Origin: Hymenobacter artigasi
GTDB taxonomy: Bacteria > Bacteroidota > Bacteroidia > Cytophagales > Hymenobacteraceae
Assembly (NCBI RefSeq): GCF_012275535.1
Contig: NZ_JAAVTK010000006.1
Span: 1-64,000, forward strand
Direction: 5' to 3'
DNA length: 64,000 nt
Part shown: positions 36,003 through 46,729 of the stretch, in pieces
Numbering within the stretch: the first letter of the stretch is position 1
Layout: each line of letters begins with the position of its first letter
The notes under the pieces: model-generated
Told to the model about the DNA's origin: nothing
The model's database searches: none
The model's input: only the letters and a program-made list of their open reading frames with translations
Position numbers and translations under genes: made by a program

Positions 36003-36105
36003 GGCGTGATGCCGAGTGTAGCCGAGGCATTTGCGTGCAGCAGTAAATCAATCGCCTAGCAATTTTGCTTACGAGCGAGATGCCTCGGCTGCGCTCGGCA
36101 TGACG
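36003..36105. repeat. Family A dyad repeat, copy 3 (imperfect)
   Basis: The left arm GGCGTGATGCCGAGTGTAGC (from 36003) and the right arm ending CGGCATGACG at 36105 pair with several mismatches. It matches copy 2 at 27552-27657 in its inner GCCGAGGCAT segment. It lies between the SulP gene and the histidine kinase gene. Confidence 0.75.
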
Positions 36106-36128
36106 ACCTAAACAGGTTTCCCGTAAAA

Positions 36129-37520
36129 TCAACTAACCGGCCATTCCAGCCACACCTGCGTGCCCTGGCCGGGCTCACTTTCTACGCGCACCGTGCCGCT
36201 GTGCAGCGCCATGATGCGGGCCGCCAGCGGCAGCCCAATGCCGTGCCCCGGCACCGCCCGCGCCGAGGCCGCCCGGAAAAACGGCACGAACACCTGCTGC
36301 AAATCGGCCGCCGACAGGCCCGGGCCTTCGTCGCTCACCAGCAGCGACAGATGCTTGTGGCTGCGGGCCAGCGTGGCCGTGACGGTGCCGCCGGTCTGGC
36401 GCGAGAACTTGCAGGCATTGTCCAGAATATTGAGCACGGCCGATAGCAGCAGCGCCTCATTGCCGTGCACGATAAAGGAGTCGGCCTCGCCAAAATCGAG
36501 GTCGACGCGGGAGGTGGGGTAGCGGCGCAGCAGCTGCTCGTGGGCCTGCAGCAGCAGCTCATCGAGGCGCACGGCGGCCATGGGTACCTGCGAGGGGTCG
36601 TCGGAGGCGCGGGCAATTTGCAGCAGGCCATTGGTGAGGCTGTTGAGTTGCCGGGCCGAGTCGAGGGTGCTTTGCAGCACGCGGCGGTATTCGGCGGGTG
36701 GCCGCTCGGCTTGCAGCAATGATACTTCCAGCTCGCCGATGAGGGCAGTGAGCGGCGTGCGCAGCTCGTGTGAGGCGTCGCGCACGAAGGTGCGCTGGCC
36801 TACGAAAGCTGCTTCCAGGCGGTCGAGCAGGCGGTTGAACCGCTGGGTGAGGCGGCCAATTTCGTCGGTTACTTCGCCGGTGCGGGTCAGGCGCTGGCTC
36901 AGGTCGGTGGCCGTAATGCCGTCGACCTCACGCACCATGCGGCGCAACGGGCGCAGCGCCCGGCCGGCAAAAAACCAGCTTCCCGCTCCTGCTGCCGCCA
37001 CCGCTGCCAGCAGGCCCAGGGCCAGCAGCTGCCGCAGCTCGTGCAGCTGCTGGCGGCTGTCCTCATCTACCGACGAGGCCACCACCACCAGCGGGCCCAG
37101 CCGGGCATCGCGGTAGAGAAGGCCCACGGTTTCGTGGTAGTTGGTTTCGGGCTCCAGCACGGCCTGGCCGGTGCGGCGCACCTCGGCCAGCCAGGCCGGC
37201 CGTGCGGGCTGGGCCGTCCCCTGCCCTTCCCGGAACACCAGCTGGTTTTTCGCATCATATACCCTGCCCTGCTCGGCGGGCAGCGTGCGGTAAAGCTGGC
37301 GCAGGTAGCGGCGGTACGACGCCTGCTCGCCCACATCGTCGAGGTCATTCTGCCCCCCCACGTAGGCGTGCCCCACCACCAGCGTGCGCTTAAACAGGGT
37401 TTGGGTGAACTGATTGCGGCGCGACTGCTGCGTGGCAAAGTAGATAACCAGCGCAAACAACAGCAGCGTAACGGCCAGAATAGACCCGAACTGCAACGCA
37501 AGGCGGAGGCGAATGGACAT
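36129..37520 (-). CDS. Sensor histidine kinase of a two-component system
   Basis: A 463-residue membrane kinase. ATG 37520 starts MSIRLRLALQFGSILAVTLL. One helix at about residues 8-28, a periplasmic sensor domain (about 30-160), a second helix (about 165-187) and a HAMP domain come first. The HisKA box is DASHELRTPLTALIGE, with the phospho-accepting His. The ATPase domain has the N box NILDNACKFS, G1 DEGPGL and G2 GHGIGLPLA. It pairs with the response regulator encoded just upstream. The signal is unknown; the periplasmic domain has no recognisable fold. A family A dyad lies between the two genes. Confidence 0.93.
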   Translation of the reverse strand: MSIRLRLALQFGSILAVTLLLFALVIYFATQQSRRNQFTQTLFKRTLVVGHAYVGGQNDLDDVGEQASYRRYLRQLYRTLPAEQGRVYDAKNQLVFREGQGTAQPARPAWLAEVRRTGQAVLEPETNYHETVGLLYRDARLGPLVVVASSVDEDSRQQLHELRQLLALGLLAAVAAAGAGSWFFAGRALRPLRRMVREVDGITATDLSQRLTRTGEVTDEIGRLTQRFNRLLDRLEAAFVGQRTFVRDASHELRTPLTALIGELEVSLLQAERPPAEYRRVLQSTLDSARQLNSLTNGLLQIARASDDPSQVPMAAVRLDELLLQAHEQLLRRYPTSRVDLDFGEADSFIVHGNEALLLSAVLNILDNACKFSRQTGGTVTATLARSHKHLSLLVSDEGPGLSAADLQQVFVPFFRAASARAVPGHGIGLPLAARIMALHSGTVRVESEPGQGTQVWLEWPVS

Positions 37521-37539
37521 TGATTGCGAATTATACAGC

Positions 37540-37660
37540 ACGTCATGCAGAGCGCAGCGAAGCATCTCGCGTGCCACCACTAATCAATAACTCTACAACG
37601 ATTGAGTCACTACCACACGCGAGATGCTTCGGCTGCGCGGACGCCAGATGAGCATGACGT
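37540..37660. repeat. Family A dyad repeat, copy 4, with a small insertion in one arm
   Basis: The left arm CACGTCATGCAGAGCGCAGC (from 37540) has its complement in the right arm ending GCATGACGT near 37660. The right arm carries about 10 extra bases (around 37639-37651) compared with the left. It sits between the response regulator stop and the kinase start. Confidence 0.78.
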
Positions 37661-37687
37661 TCGTTGTTTCTTTCCTGCCTCAACCGC

Positions 37688-38368
37688 TCACCCCTCGTTC
37701 TTCATCACGTACCCCATGCCTACCAGCGTGTGAATCAGCTTGGGCTCGAACCCCTTATCCACTTTTTTGCGCAGGAAATTGATGTAGACATCAATCACAT
37801 TCGAGCCGGTATCGAAGCTCAAATCCCAGACGTGCTCCAGCAAATCGGCGCGGGACACCACGCGGTTCTGGTTGCGCAGCAGGTACTCCAGCAGGGCAAA
37901 CTCGCGGGCGGTGAGCTGAATGGCCTGTCCGGCGCGCTCCACGCGCTTGGCGCTGGGGTCGAGGCTGAGGTCGGCGAGGTGGAGGACGGCTTTGGGCGCG
38001 GGGGCTTCGGTGCGGCGGCGCACGAGGGCGCGCAGGCGGGCCAGCAGCTCATCGAAGGCAAAGGGCTTGACGAGGTAATCGTCGGCCCCGGCGTCGAGGC
38101 CCCGGATTTTATCATCCGTCTCGCCCAGCGCGGTGAGCATGAGGATGGGCACGCCGGGGTCGTGGGCACGCACCTGGCGGCACACTTCGAGGCCGCTGAG
38201 GCCGGGCAGCATCTGGTCGAGAATCAGGCAGTCGTACCTGTTTTCCTGGGCGCGGCGCAGGCCCAGCAGGCCATCGGCGGCGAGGTCAACGGTGTAGTCC
38301 TGCTCCGTCAGGCCCTGGTGCAGGAAGGCCGCCACGGAGGGCTCGTCTTCAACTAAAAGGATTTTCAT
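37688..38368 (-). CDS. OmpR/PhoB family response regulator
   Basis: A 226-residue DNA-binding response regulator. The receiver domain (residues 1-120) has the acidic pair in LLVEDEPSV, the phospho-acceptor Asp in CLILDQMLPG, Thr in MLTAL and Lys in YLVKPF. The C-terminal winged helix (about 130-226) has LTAREFALLEYLLRNQNRVVSR in part and VIDVYINFLRKKVD. It would bind direct repeats upstream of its targets once phosphorylated by the kinase encoded 167 bases downstream. It is transcribed first, then the kinase, with a dyad repeat in between that could lower kinase expression. Confidence 0.95.
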   Translation of the reverse strand: MKILLVEDEPSVAAFLHQGLTEQDYTVDLAADGLLGLRRAQENRYDCLILDQMLPGLSGLEVCRQVRAHDPGVPILMLTALGETDDKIRGLDAGADDYLVKPFAFDELLARLRALVRRRTEAPAPKAVLHLADLSLDPSAKRVERAGQAIQLTAREFALLEYLLRNQNRVVSRADLLEHVWDLSFDTGSNVIDVYINFLRKKVDKGFEPKLIHTLVGMGYVMKNEG

Positions 38369-39097
38369 GGGGCCGGAAGGTAGCGCCGCCGGCCCGAAAA
38401 CACCGCCGGTTATTCTGCTGGCCCACGCACCAAAACAGATTATTAGCCCGTTAAGCGTCTTTCATAAAGCATTTTCGGGGCGCTATCGCAGCGCCATAGC
38501 CCCCGTGGCCGGGTGCAATGAGAGAGCAGCAGATTCCGCCGTTTCGGTAGTTGCCATGGCCGCCCCCAGCGGTGCCGACTGCCAACGCACACCCACCAGC
38601 AGTAAGCCGAACAGTAACAGTGCGAGGTAATAGCGGAAGTAGCGTTGAAAGTTTTTGAGCATGCAAGCAAACGGCTGAGGGCAACCCATCAGCAAGCAAT
38701 TGGGTATTCTCATTTCATTACAAAATTAGCTTTTGCAGGTTTTCCGCAAGACTATTCCGGCTTAATTCAAGTTAATCCCCCGTGAATCCCTCGTATTTCT
38801 CGATGAGTGAGTATTTGCCGCAGTGCAGCCCAAAGCCAGCTGCCTGCCAGCACTTCCGCACCCGATAGTTCATTGACTTCGCCCGGTGCTTTAGCGCCGG
38901 GATTCGGGATGGCTTTTCACAGAATCGTCGAAAAATTCATCTCACCTTCATAATGGCTGATAGTGAGGCTTTAACACAACTCAACCCTACTTACCTGAGG
39001 GCCAGTTTTTTCATATTTCGAAGCCCGGTAGAACACAGACGAAAAAGCACCCGTAGGCAATTGTACTGCACCCGCAATCTCAAGCTTCCCTGCCCCT
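38369..39097. other. Long intergenic region with a possible small membrane gene
   Basis: A 729-base gap. It contains the response regulator promoter, a possible 59-codon gene at 38483-38662, and an imperfect GC hairpin near 38882-38903 (CCCGGTGCT, loop, AGCGCCGGG with G-T pairs). The final 150 bases should contain the promoter of the aldehyde oxidoreductase operon. Nothing else is recognised. Confidence 0.5.
38483..38662 (-). CDS. Possible small single-helix membrane protein
   Basis: A 59-residue open frame starting MLKNFQRYFRYYLALLLFGL, with one clear transmembrane helix at about residues 11-27 and a polar Ala/Thr/Ser-rich tail. A basic, aromatic N terminus followed by one helix fits a small inner-membrane protein. 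It is divergent neither from nor overlapping the regulator gene, being on the same strand upstream of it. It is too short for firm calling. Confidence 0.4.
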   Translation of the reverse strand: MLKNFQRYFRYYLALLLFGLLLVGVRWQSAPLGAAMATTETAESAALSLHPATGAMALR

Positions 39098-39619
39098 ATG
39101 AGCCAAGTTACCCAAGCCCCGCCGCCCGTGGCCCTGGCCCCCACCCAGCCCGTCAGCCTTACCATCAACGGCCAGGCGCATACCCTACAAATTGCGCCCT
39201 GGACGACGCTGCTCGATGCCCTGCGCGAGTACCTCGACCTCACCGGCACCAAAAAAGGCTGCGACCACGGCCAATGCGGGGCCTGCACCGTGCTCGTCGA
39301 TGGCAAGCGCATCAATTCCTGCCTCTCGCTGGCCGTGATGCAGGAAGGCAGCGAGATTCAGACCATCGAAGGCCTCGGCTCGGAAGACCAGCTCAGCCCG
39401 CTTCAGCAGGCGTTTATCGACCACGATGCTTTTCAGTGCGGCTACTGCACGCCGGGCCAGATTTGCTCGGCGCAGGGCCTTATCAACGAAGGCAAAGCCA
39501 GAACCGAAGCCGAAGTGCGGGAGCTGATGAGCGGCAACGTTTGCCGCTGCGGGGCCTACAGCAACATTCTCAGCGCGGTAATGGAAGTAGTGGGAAGGGA
39601 ATTAAAAATTGAGAATTAA
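39098..39619 (+). CDS. 2Fe-2S subunit of a molybdenum aldehyde oxidoreductase (PaoA/XdhC-type small subunit)
   Basis: A 173-residue iron-sulfur subunit of the xanthine oxidase family. The plant-type 2Fe-2S domain has GCDHGQCGACTVLVDG and a fourth Cys in INSCLSLAV. The C-terminal all-helical 2Fe-2S domain has FQCGYCTPGQI and NVCRCGAYSNI. It lacks the Tat signal of E. coli PaoA, so the enzyme is probably cytosolic. It is the first gene of a three-gene operon with FAD and molybdopterin subunits. The last codons and the stop lie within an AT-rich dyad, so the C terminus LKIEN is probably repeat-derived. Confidence 0.92.
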   Translation: MSQVTQAPPPVALAPTQPVSLTINGQAHTLQIAPWTTLLDALREYLDLTGTKKGCDHGQCGACTVLVDGKRINSCLSLAVMQEGSEIQTIEGLGSEDQLSPLQQAFIDHDAFQCGYCTPGQICSAQGLINEGKARTEAEVRELMSGNVCRCGAYSNILSAVMEVVGRELKIEN

Positions 39620-39705
39620 AAATTAAAAATGACTTCCTGTCAAATGACAGCAGCTCATTTTTCGCACCCGAAATTTTTAATTATTAATTCATAATTTTTA
39701 ATTCA
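39599..39705. repeat. AT-rich GAATTAAAAATT dyad between subunit genes
   Basis: The left part 39599-39633 (GAATTAAAAATTGAGAATTA in front) and the right part 39669-39705 are roughly complementary. It supplies the stop codon of the upstream gene at 39617-39619 and ends 6 bases before the next start codon. Confidence 0.7.
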
Positions 39706-39710
39706 ATACA

Positions 39711-40736
39711 ATGAACAGTTTCACTTTCACCCAAGCCGCCGCCGTGGCGGGTGCCGTGCAGGATAAAGCCGCGCACGAAGGCTCGGCCTACATTGGGGGC
39801 GGCACCAATCTAGTCGATTTGATGAAGGAAAACGTGGCCCGCCCCACGCACCTCATCGGCCTCAAAAAACTGGGCCTCGACACCATCGAAACCCTGCCTG
39901 ATGGCGGCCTGCGCCTCGGGGCCCTCGCCAGCAATGCCGACACCGCCTGGCACCCCGAAGTGGAGAAACGCTACCCGTTGCTGAACCAGGCCATTCTGGC
40001 CGGGGCCAGCCCGCAGCTGCGTAATATGGCCACCGACGGCGGCAACCTCATGCAGCGCACCCGCTGCTACTATTTCTACGACCTGGCCACGCCCTGCAAC
40101 AAGCGCGAGCCCGGCTCGGGGTGCTCGGCCATCGGCGGCTACAACCGCGTGTGCGGCATTCTGGGCACCAGCGACTCGTGCATCGCCACGCACCCGAGCG
40201 ATATGTGCGTGGCCCTGGCCGCCCTCGACACCACCGTGCGGGTAAGCGGCCCCAACGGCGAGCGCACCATCAAGTTTGAGGACTTCCACCGCCTGCCCGG
40301 CGACCACCCCGAGCGCGACAACACCCTGGAGCCCGGCGAGCTCATCACCGGCCTCGACCTGCCGGAAAAAGGCTTCGCGAAGAACTTCAGCTACCTCAAG
40401 CTGCGCGACCGCACCAGCTACGCCTTCGCGCTGGTGAGCGTGGCGGCCGCGCTGGAGCTGGACGGCAACACCATAAAAGATGCGCGCCTGGCGCTGGGTG
40501 GCGTAGCCCACAAGCCCTGGCGCGATAAGGAGGCCGAGGCAATGCTCATCGGCCAGCCCGCCACGGCCGATACCTTCCGCCGCGTGGCAGCTAAGGTGCT
40601 CGCAAATGCCAAAGGCTACGGGGAAAACACGTTTAAGATTGAGCTGGCTAAGCGCGCCATCGTGCGGGCGCTCAAGCAGGCTACTGAAATGAAGCAGGAA
40701 GTCGATACCAATGCTTTCCTGAATTCCAACCCGTAA
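39711..40736 (+). CDS. FAD-binding subunit of a molybdenum aldehyde oxidoreductase (PaoB-like) with 4Fe-4S insertion
   Basis: A 341-residue FAD subunit of the xanthine oxidase family. The N-terminal FAD domain has YIGGGTNLVDLMKENVARP and NMATDGGNLMQRTRC. After it comes a Cys-rich insertion at about residues 115-155 with Cys residues in TRCYYF, TPCNKR, SGCSAI, RVCGIL and DSCIA. PaoB and 4-hydroxybenzoyl-CoA reductase use a similar insertion to hold a 4Fe-4S cluster. The C-terminal domain has FSYLKLRDRTSYAFALVSVA. It links the flow of electrons from the molybdenum subunit to the final acceptor. It is coupled in one operon with its neighbours. Confidence 0.92.
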   Translation: MNSFTFTQAAAVAGAVQDKAAHEGSAYIGGGTNLVDLMKENVARPTHLIGLKKLGLDTIETLPDGGLRLGALASNADTAWHPEVEKRYPLLNQAILAGASPQLRNMATDGGNLMQRTRCYYFYDLATPCNKREPGSGCSAIGGYNRVCGILGTSDSCIATHPSDMCVALAALDTTVRVSGPNGERTIKFEDFHRLPGDHPERDNTLEPGELITGLDLPEKGFAKNFSYLKLRDRTSYAFALVSVAAALELDGNTIKDARLALGGVAHKPWRDKEAEAMLIGQPATADTFRRVAAKVLANAKGYGENTFKIELAKRAIVRALKQATEMKQEVDTNAFLNSNP

Positions 40737-40814
40737 CCGTTGGGCTGTTCTGCTGAGCGCAGTCGAAGCATGACGGCCTGGCTTATCAATCACGGTAATA
40801 GCTTTTGAATCCTT

Positions 40815-43055
40815 ATGACTCTCCAAACCGACTATATCGGCAAGCCCACCAGCCGCGTGGATGGCCCGGCCAAGGTGACCGGCACCGCCAAGTACGCCGC
40901 CGAATACAACGTGCCGAACCTGCTGTACGGCTATGTGGTGAGCAGCCCCATTGCTAAGGGTAAAATCACGAAAATCGACGCCGCGCCGGTGCTGGCACTG
41001 CCCGGCGTGCAGCAGGTTTTCTCGCACGAGAACGTGCCGCATTATGCCCTGCTCGACCGCAGCTACAAGGACCAGATTGCCCCCGGCGGCTCGCCGTTCC
41101 GGCCGCTACACGATGCCGAAATAAAGTACAGCCTGCAGCCGGTAGCGCTGGTAGTGGCCGACACGTTTGAGCTGGCCCGCTACGCTGCATCCATCCTGCA
41201 CATCGAGTACGAGGAAGCTGCCCATGAAACCGAGCTGAGCCAGCACATCGACGAGGCCTATGAGCCTGGCCGCGGCAAAGCCGGCTACCAGCCGCCCAAG
41301 TCGCGCGGCAACTTCGGCAAGGGCTGGAAGGAAGGCGTGGCCCACATGGAGGCGCAGTACTCGCACCACGCCCAGCACCACAACCCCATGGAGATGTTTG
41401 CCACCACCGTGGAGTGGCTGGGCGACAAGAACCTGAACATCTACGACAAAACGCAGGGCGCCTTCAACAGCCAGCTGCTGGTAACCAAAGTTTTCGGACT
41501 GAGCAAGGACCAGGCGCGGGTGATTTCGAAGTACACCGGCGGCGGCTTCGGCTCCGGCCTGCGGCCCCAGTACCAGTTGTTGCTGGCCGTGATGGCTTCG
41601 CTGCAGTTGGAACGCTCGGTGCGCGTTTCGCTCACCCGCGAGCAGATGTTCAGTTTCGGCCACCGGGCCGAAACTCTGCAGCACGTAGCCCTGGCCACGG
41701 CGGCCGACGGCTCGCTCACCGGCATCAACCACTTCGCCGTGGCCGAAACCTCGCAGTTTGAGGATTTCACCGAAAACGTGGTGGGCTGGTCGGGCATGCT
41801 TTACAACTGCAAAAACGTGGAGCTGGGCTACCGCCTGGCCAAGGGCGACATCTACACGCCGCTGGATATGCGCGCCCCCGGCGCAGCCTCAGGCTCCATC
41901 GCGCTGGAAATTGCGATGGACGAGATGGCCTACGCCGCCGGCCTCGACCCGCTCGAATTCCGCCTGCGCAACTACTCTGATATCGACCAGGCCCAGGACC
42001 TGCCCTACTCCAGCAAGGCCCTGCGCAAGTGCTACCACGAAGGCGCCGCCAAATTCGGCTGGGAGCAGCGCACGCCCGAGCCCGGCTCGATGCGCGACGG
42101 CAACCTACTGGTGGGCTGGGGCATGGGCGGCGGCGTGTGGGATGCCTCCAAGATGCCCGCCACCGTAAAAGCCAGCCTCGACGCCGACGGCCACCTCACC
42201 GTGAGCAGCGGCACGAACGAAATCGGCACCGGCACCTACACCATTATGACGCAGATTGCGGCCGAAAGCATGGGCCTGCCCATCGAGGCCGTCACCTTCG
42301 TGCTGGGCGACACTACCCTGCCCCAGTCGCCAATCCAGGGCGGCTCCTGGACGGCCGCTTCGGTGGGCAACTCCGTGGTGGAGGCCTGCACCAAGCTGGG
42401 TGAAGCCTTGCTCAAACAGGCCCAGAAAATGGACCACCCGGCGTTCAAAGACGCCAAAATAGACGACGTGCAGTTTGCCAACGGCCAGATGCGCCTGCGC
42501 GCTGATGATACGCAGGCCGTGGTACTGCGCGATGTGGTGCAGGCCAGCGGCGAGCCCAAAATCGATGCCGAAAACTCCACCGTGCTGGCCAAGCTGGAAA
42601 TGCTGAAACCGCCGAGATACTCCATGCACGCCCACAACGCCGTGTTTGTGGAGGTGAAAGTAGACCCCGAGCTGATGACCGTGCACGTCACCCGCGTGGT
42701 GAATGCCGTGGCCGCCGGCCGCATCATCAACCCCAAAACGGCCCGCAGCCAGGTGCTCGGCTCTGTGGTCTGGGGCTTGGGCATGGCCCTGATGGAAGAA
42801 TCAGTGATGGACCACCGCTTCGGCCGCTACATGAACCATTCCCTGGCCGAATACCACGTTCCCGTGAACGCCGACATCCACGACATCGACGTCGTTTTCG
42901 TGAGCGAGGAAGATGACAAAGTCAATCCCCTCGGCATCAAAGGCCTGGGTGAAGTGGGCCTGCTGGGCGTGGCCGCCGCCGTGGCCAACGCCATTTACCA
43001 CGCCACCGGCAAACGCGTGCGCGACATGCCCATTACGATTGACAAGCTGCTGTAG
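40815..43055 (+). CDS. Molybdopterin-binding catalytic subunit of an aldehyde oxidoreductase (PaoC-like)
   Basis: A 746-residue catalytic subunit of the xanthine oxidase family that oxidises aldehydes or N-heterocycles at a molybdenum centre. The N-terminal domain begins YIGKPTSRVDGPAKVTG; the cofactor-binding region has YTGGGFGSGLRPQ and RAPGAASGSIALEIAMDE, and the catalytic Glu is in IKGLGEVGLLG close to the end. Length matches PaoC (about 730). Its likely cofactor is molybdopterin cytosine dinucleotide, as in E. coli PaoABC. Maturation would need an XdhC-type chaperone; one is encoded at 55463. Substrate is unknown. A terminator follows. Confidence 0.93.
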   Translation: MTLQTDYIGKPTSRVDGPAKVTGTAKYAAEYNVPNLLYGYVVSSPIAKGKITKIDAAPVLALPGVQQVFSHENVPHYALLDRSYKDQIAPGGSPFRPLHDAEIKYSLQPVALVVADTFELARYAASILHIEYEEAAHETELSQHIDEAYEPGRGKAGYQPPKSRGNFGKGWKEGVAHMEAQYSHHAQHHNPMEMFATTVEWLGDKNLNIYDKTQGAFNSQLLVTKVFGLSKDQARVISKYTGGGFGSGLRPQYQLLLAVMASLQLERSVRVSLTREQMFSFGHRAETLQHVALATAADGSLTGINHFAVAETSQFEDFTENVVGWSGMLYNCKNVELGYRLAKGDIYTPLDMRAPGAASGSIALEIAMDEMAYAAGLDPLEFRLRNYSDIDQAQDLPYSSKALRKCYHEGAAKFGWEQRTPEPGSMRDGNLLVGWGMGGGVWDASKMPATVKASLDADGHLTVSSGTNEIGTGTYTIMTQIAAESMGLPIEAVTFVLGDTTLPQSPIQGGSWTAASVGNSVVEACTKLGEALLKQAQKMDHPAFKDAKIDDVQFANGQMRLRADDTQAVVLRDVVQASGEPKIDAENSTVLAKLEMLKPPRYSMHAHNAVFVEVKVDPELMTVHVTRVVNAVAAGRIINPKTARSQVLGSVVWGLGMALMEESVMDHRFGRYMNHSLAEYHVPVNADIHDIDVVFVSEEDDKVNPLGIKGLGEVGLLGVAAAVANAIYHATGKRVRDMPITIDKLL

Positions 43056-45694
<2,639 letters not shown>

Positions 45695-45750
45695 TACCGC
45701 CCGCTAGCGCTTCCGCCCCGTGAGGTGTGGAATTAGCTGAAGCCTCAAAA

Positions 45751-45787
45751 GAAACGCCCCGTAACGAATTCGTTGCGGGGCGTTTTC
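45751..45787. terminator. Intrinsic terminator after katG
   Basis: GAAACGCCCCGTAACG (45751-45766) pairs with CGTTGCGGGGCGTTTTC (45771-45787) with one G-T pair, and T residues follow. The stem is nearly the same as at 43089-43126. It separates katG from the convergent AT-rich cassette. Confidence 0.9.
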
Positions 45788-45813
45788 TTGTTGTGTCAAA
45801 TGAGTTTTAATTG

Positions 45814-46263
45814 TTATACTGCAACAACGTTAATCACAACATCTTCAAGAATCATCTTCGTAACGTCAACGGTTGGTATAATGAATTTCGAAAAAACAGT
45901 GCCTTCTGTCTTAGCAAACAAAACACCCCTCGAAGTTCCTACTGTAAGCATTGCCAAATGAATAAGAAAGCCTTTTGGAATGATTATCTTCTGCTCTTCT
46001 AGATTAGAAAGGCTATTCCAAGATTTTTCTTGAATTTTAAAATGACAACTTATGACAATTTTCAAGAAAGCATTCTTGGCTTGGCTGAATTCGAAACTTG
46101 CAAATACTCCTATTTGCTTATTACTCTGTTCTACCTTGAACTGCAGTTCTGTACCTAATTTGACTTCTTCCTTTTTAGGCCCATAGCTTTCCTCAAGAAG
46201 AGCAAATTGCTCAACTTTGATTCCTTTGAAGGAAAAACTTATTTGTGAATCTTTCTTATCCAT
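45814..46263 (-). CDS. Probable SecB-like chaperone of a toxin-antitoxin-chaperone module
   Basis: A 149-residue AT-rich gene product. The pattern of strands plus a C-terminal block GFLIHLAMLTVGTSRGVLFAK followed by GTVFSKFIIPTVDVTKMI resembles SecB, whose conserved region has a helix, T-x-RG and then a P-x-[VI]-[ND] segment (SecB: MVSRGTFP, LNLAPVNFDALF). It starts in a TAATG overlap with the preceding antitoxin stop. In M. tuberculosis a SecB-like chaperone (Rv1957) follows higB and higA and protects the antitoxin; gene order here is the same. The SecB call rests on pattern memory and context, not on an alignment. Base composition differs strongly from the genome average. Confidence 0.6.
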   Translation of the reverse strand: MDKKDSQISFSFKGIKVEQFALLEESYGPKKEEVKLGTELQFKVEQSNKQIGVFASFEFSQAKNAFLKIVISCHFKIQEKSWNSLSNLEEQKIIIPKGFLIHLAMLTVGTSRGVLFAKTEGTVFSKFIIPTVDVTKMILEDVVINVVAV

Positions 46264-46727
46264 TATCCTACCTCTGAGTATGAATACTCATCAGAGTATT
46301 TATTCGGCTCTAATTTAAAAATTTTAGCAGAAGACTGATAGCAACTTGGGGTATTATCTGCATATGAATCAAGATTTTGAACCACCTTTTCCATAGCAAA
46401 AACAGATTCTCTAACCGAGTTCCATTTCACCTCATAATAGCTAGCTAGAATAGGTATATCCAAGACAAGCTGCAATTTTAGCTGTGTCTCAAGTGTCAAA
46501 TTTTCTTGACCTTTCACAATTTTATTAACCTGCTGGGGACTAACATTCATTGCTGCAGCCAAGTCCTTCTGCGACCATCCCATCTCATCTAGCTTTTTCA
46601 TAACCTTAATAGCAATTTGCTGCGATTCGCGCAACATTTCTCTATTCTTGATTCGCTCTTTGTTTTTTTCTAAAGTAGAACTTTTCTCTTTAGAAACTAA
46701 GGCCAGAAACTTTTCTTTGTTGGTCAT
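46263..46727 (-). CDS. XRE-type helix-turn-helix antitoxin
   Basis: A 154-residue protein. Residues about 38-95 form an XRE/Cro-type helix-turn-helix with MGWSQKDLAAAMNVSPQQVNKI and the following KGQENLTLETQLKLQ. The N-terminal 35 residues are charged and helical (LEKNKERIKNREMLRES), and the C-terminal part (from about 110) may be a flexible toxin- or chaperone-binding tail. The start is ATG 46727; a GTG at 46730 overlaps the toxin stop as TAGTG and is an alternative. The stop overlaps the next start as TAATG. It would repress the operon through the palindrome at 47246-47257 and neutralise the toxin. Confidence 0.8.
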   Translation of the reverse strand: MTNKEKFLALVSKEKSSTLEKNKERIKNREMLRESQQIAIKVMKKLDEMGWSQKDLAAAMNVSPQQVNKIVKGQENLTLETQLKLQLVLDIPILASYYEVKWNSVRESVFAMEKVVQNLDSYADNTPSCYQSSAKIFKLEPNKYSDEYSYSEVG

Positions 46728-46729
46728 CA

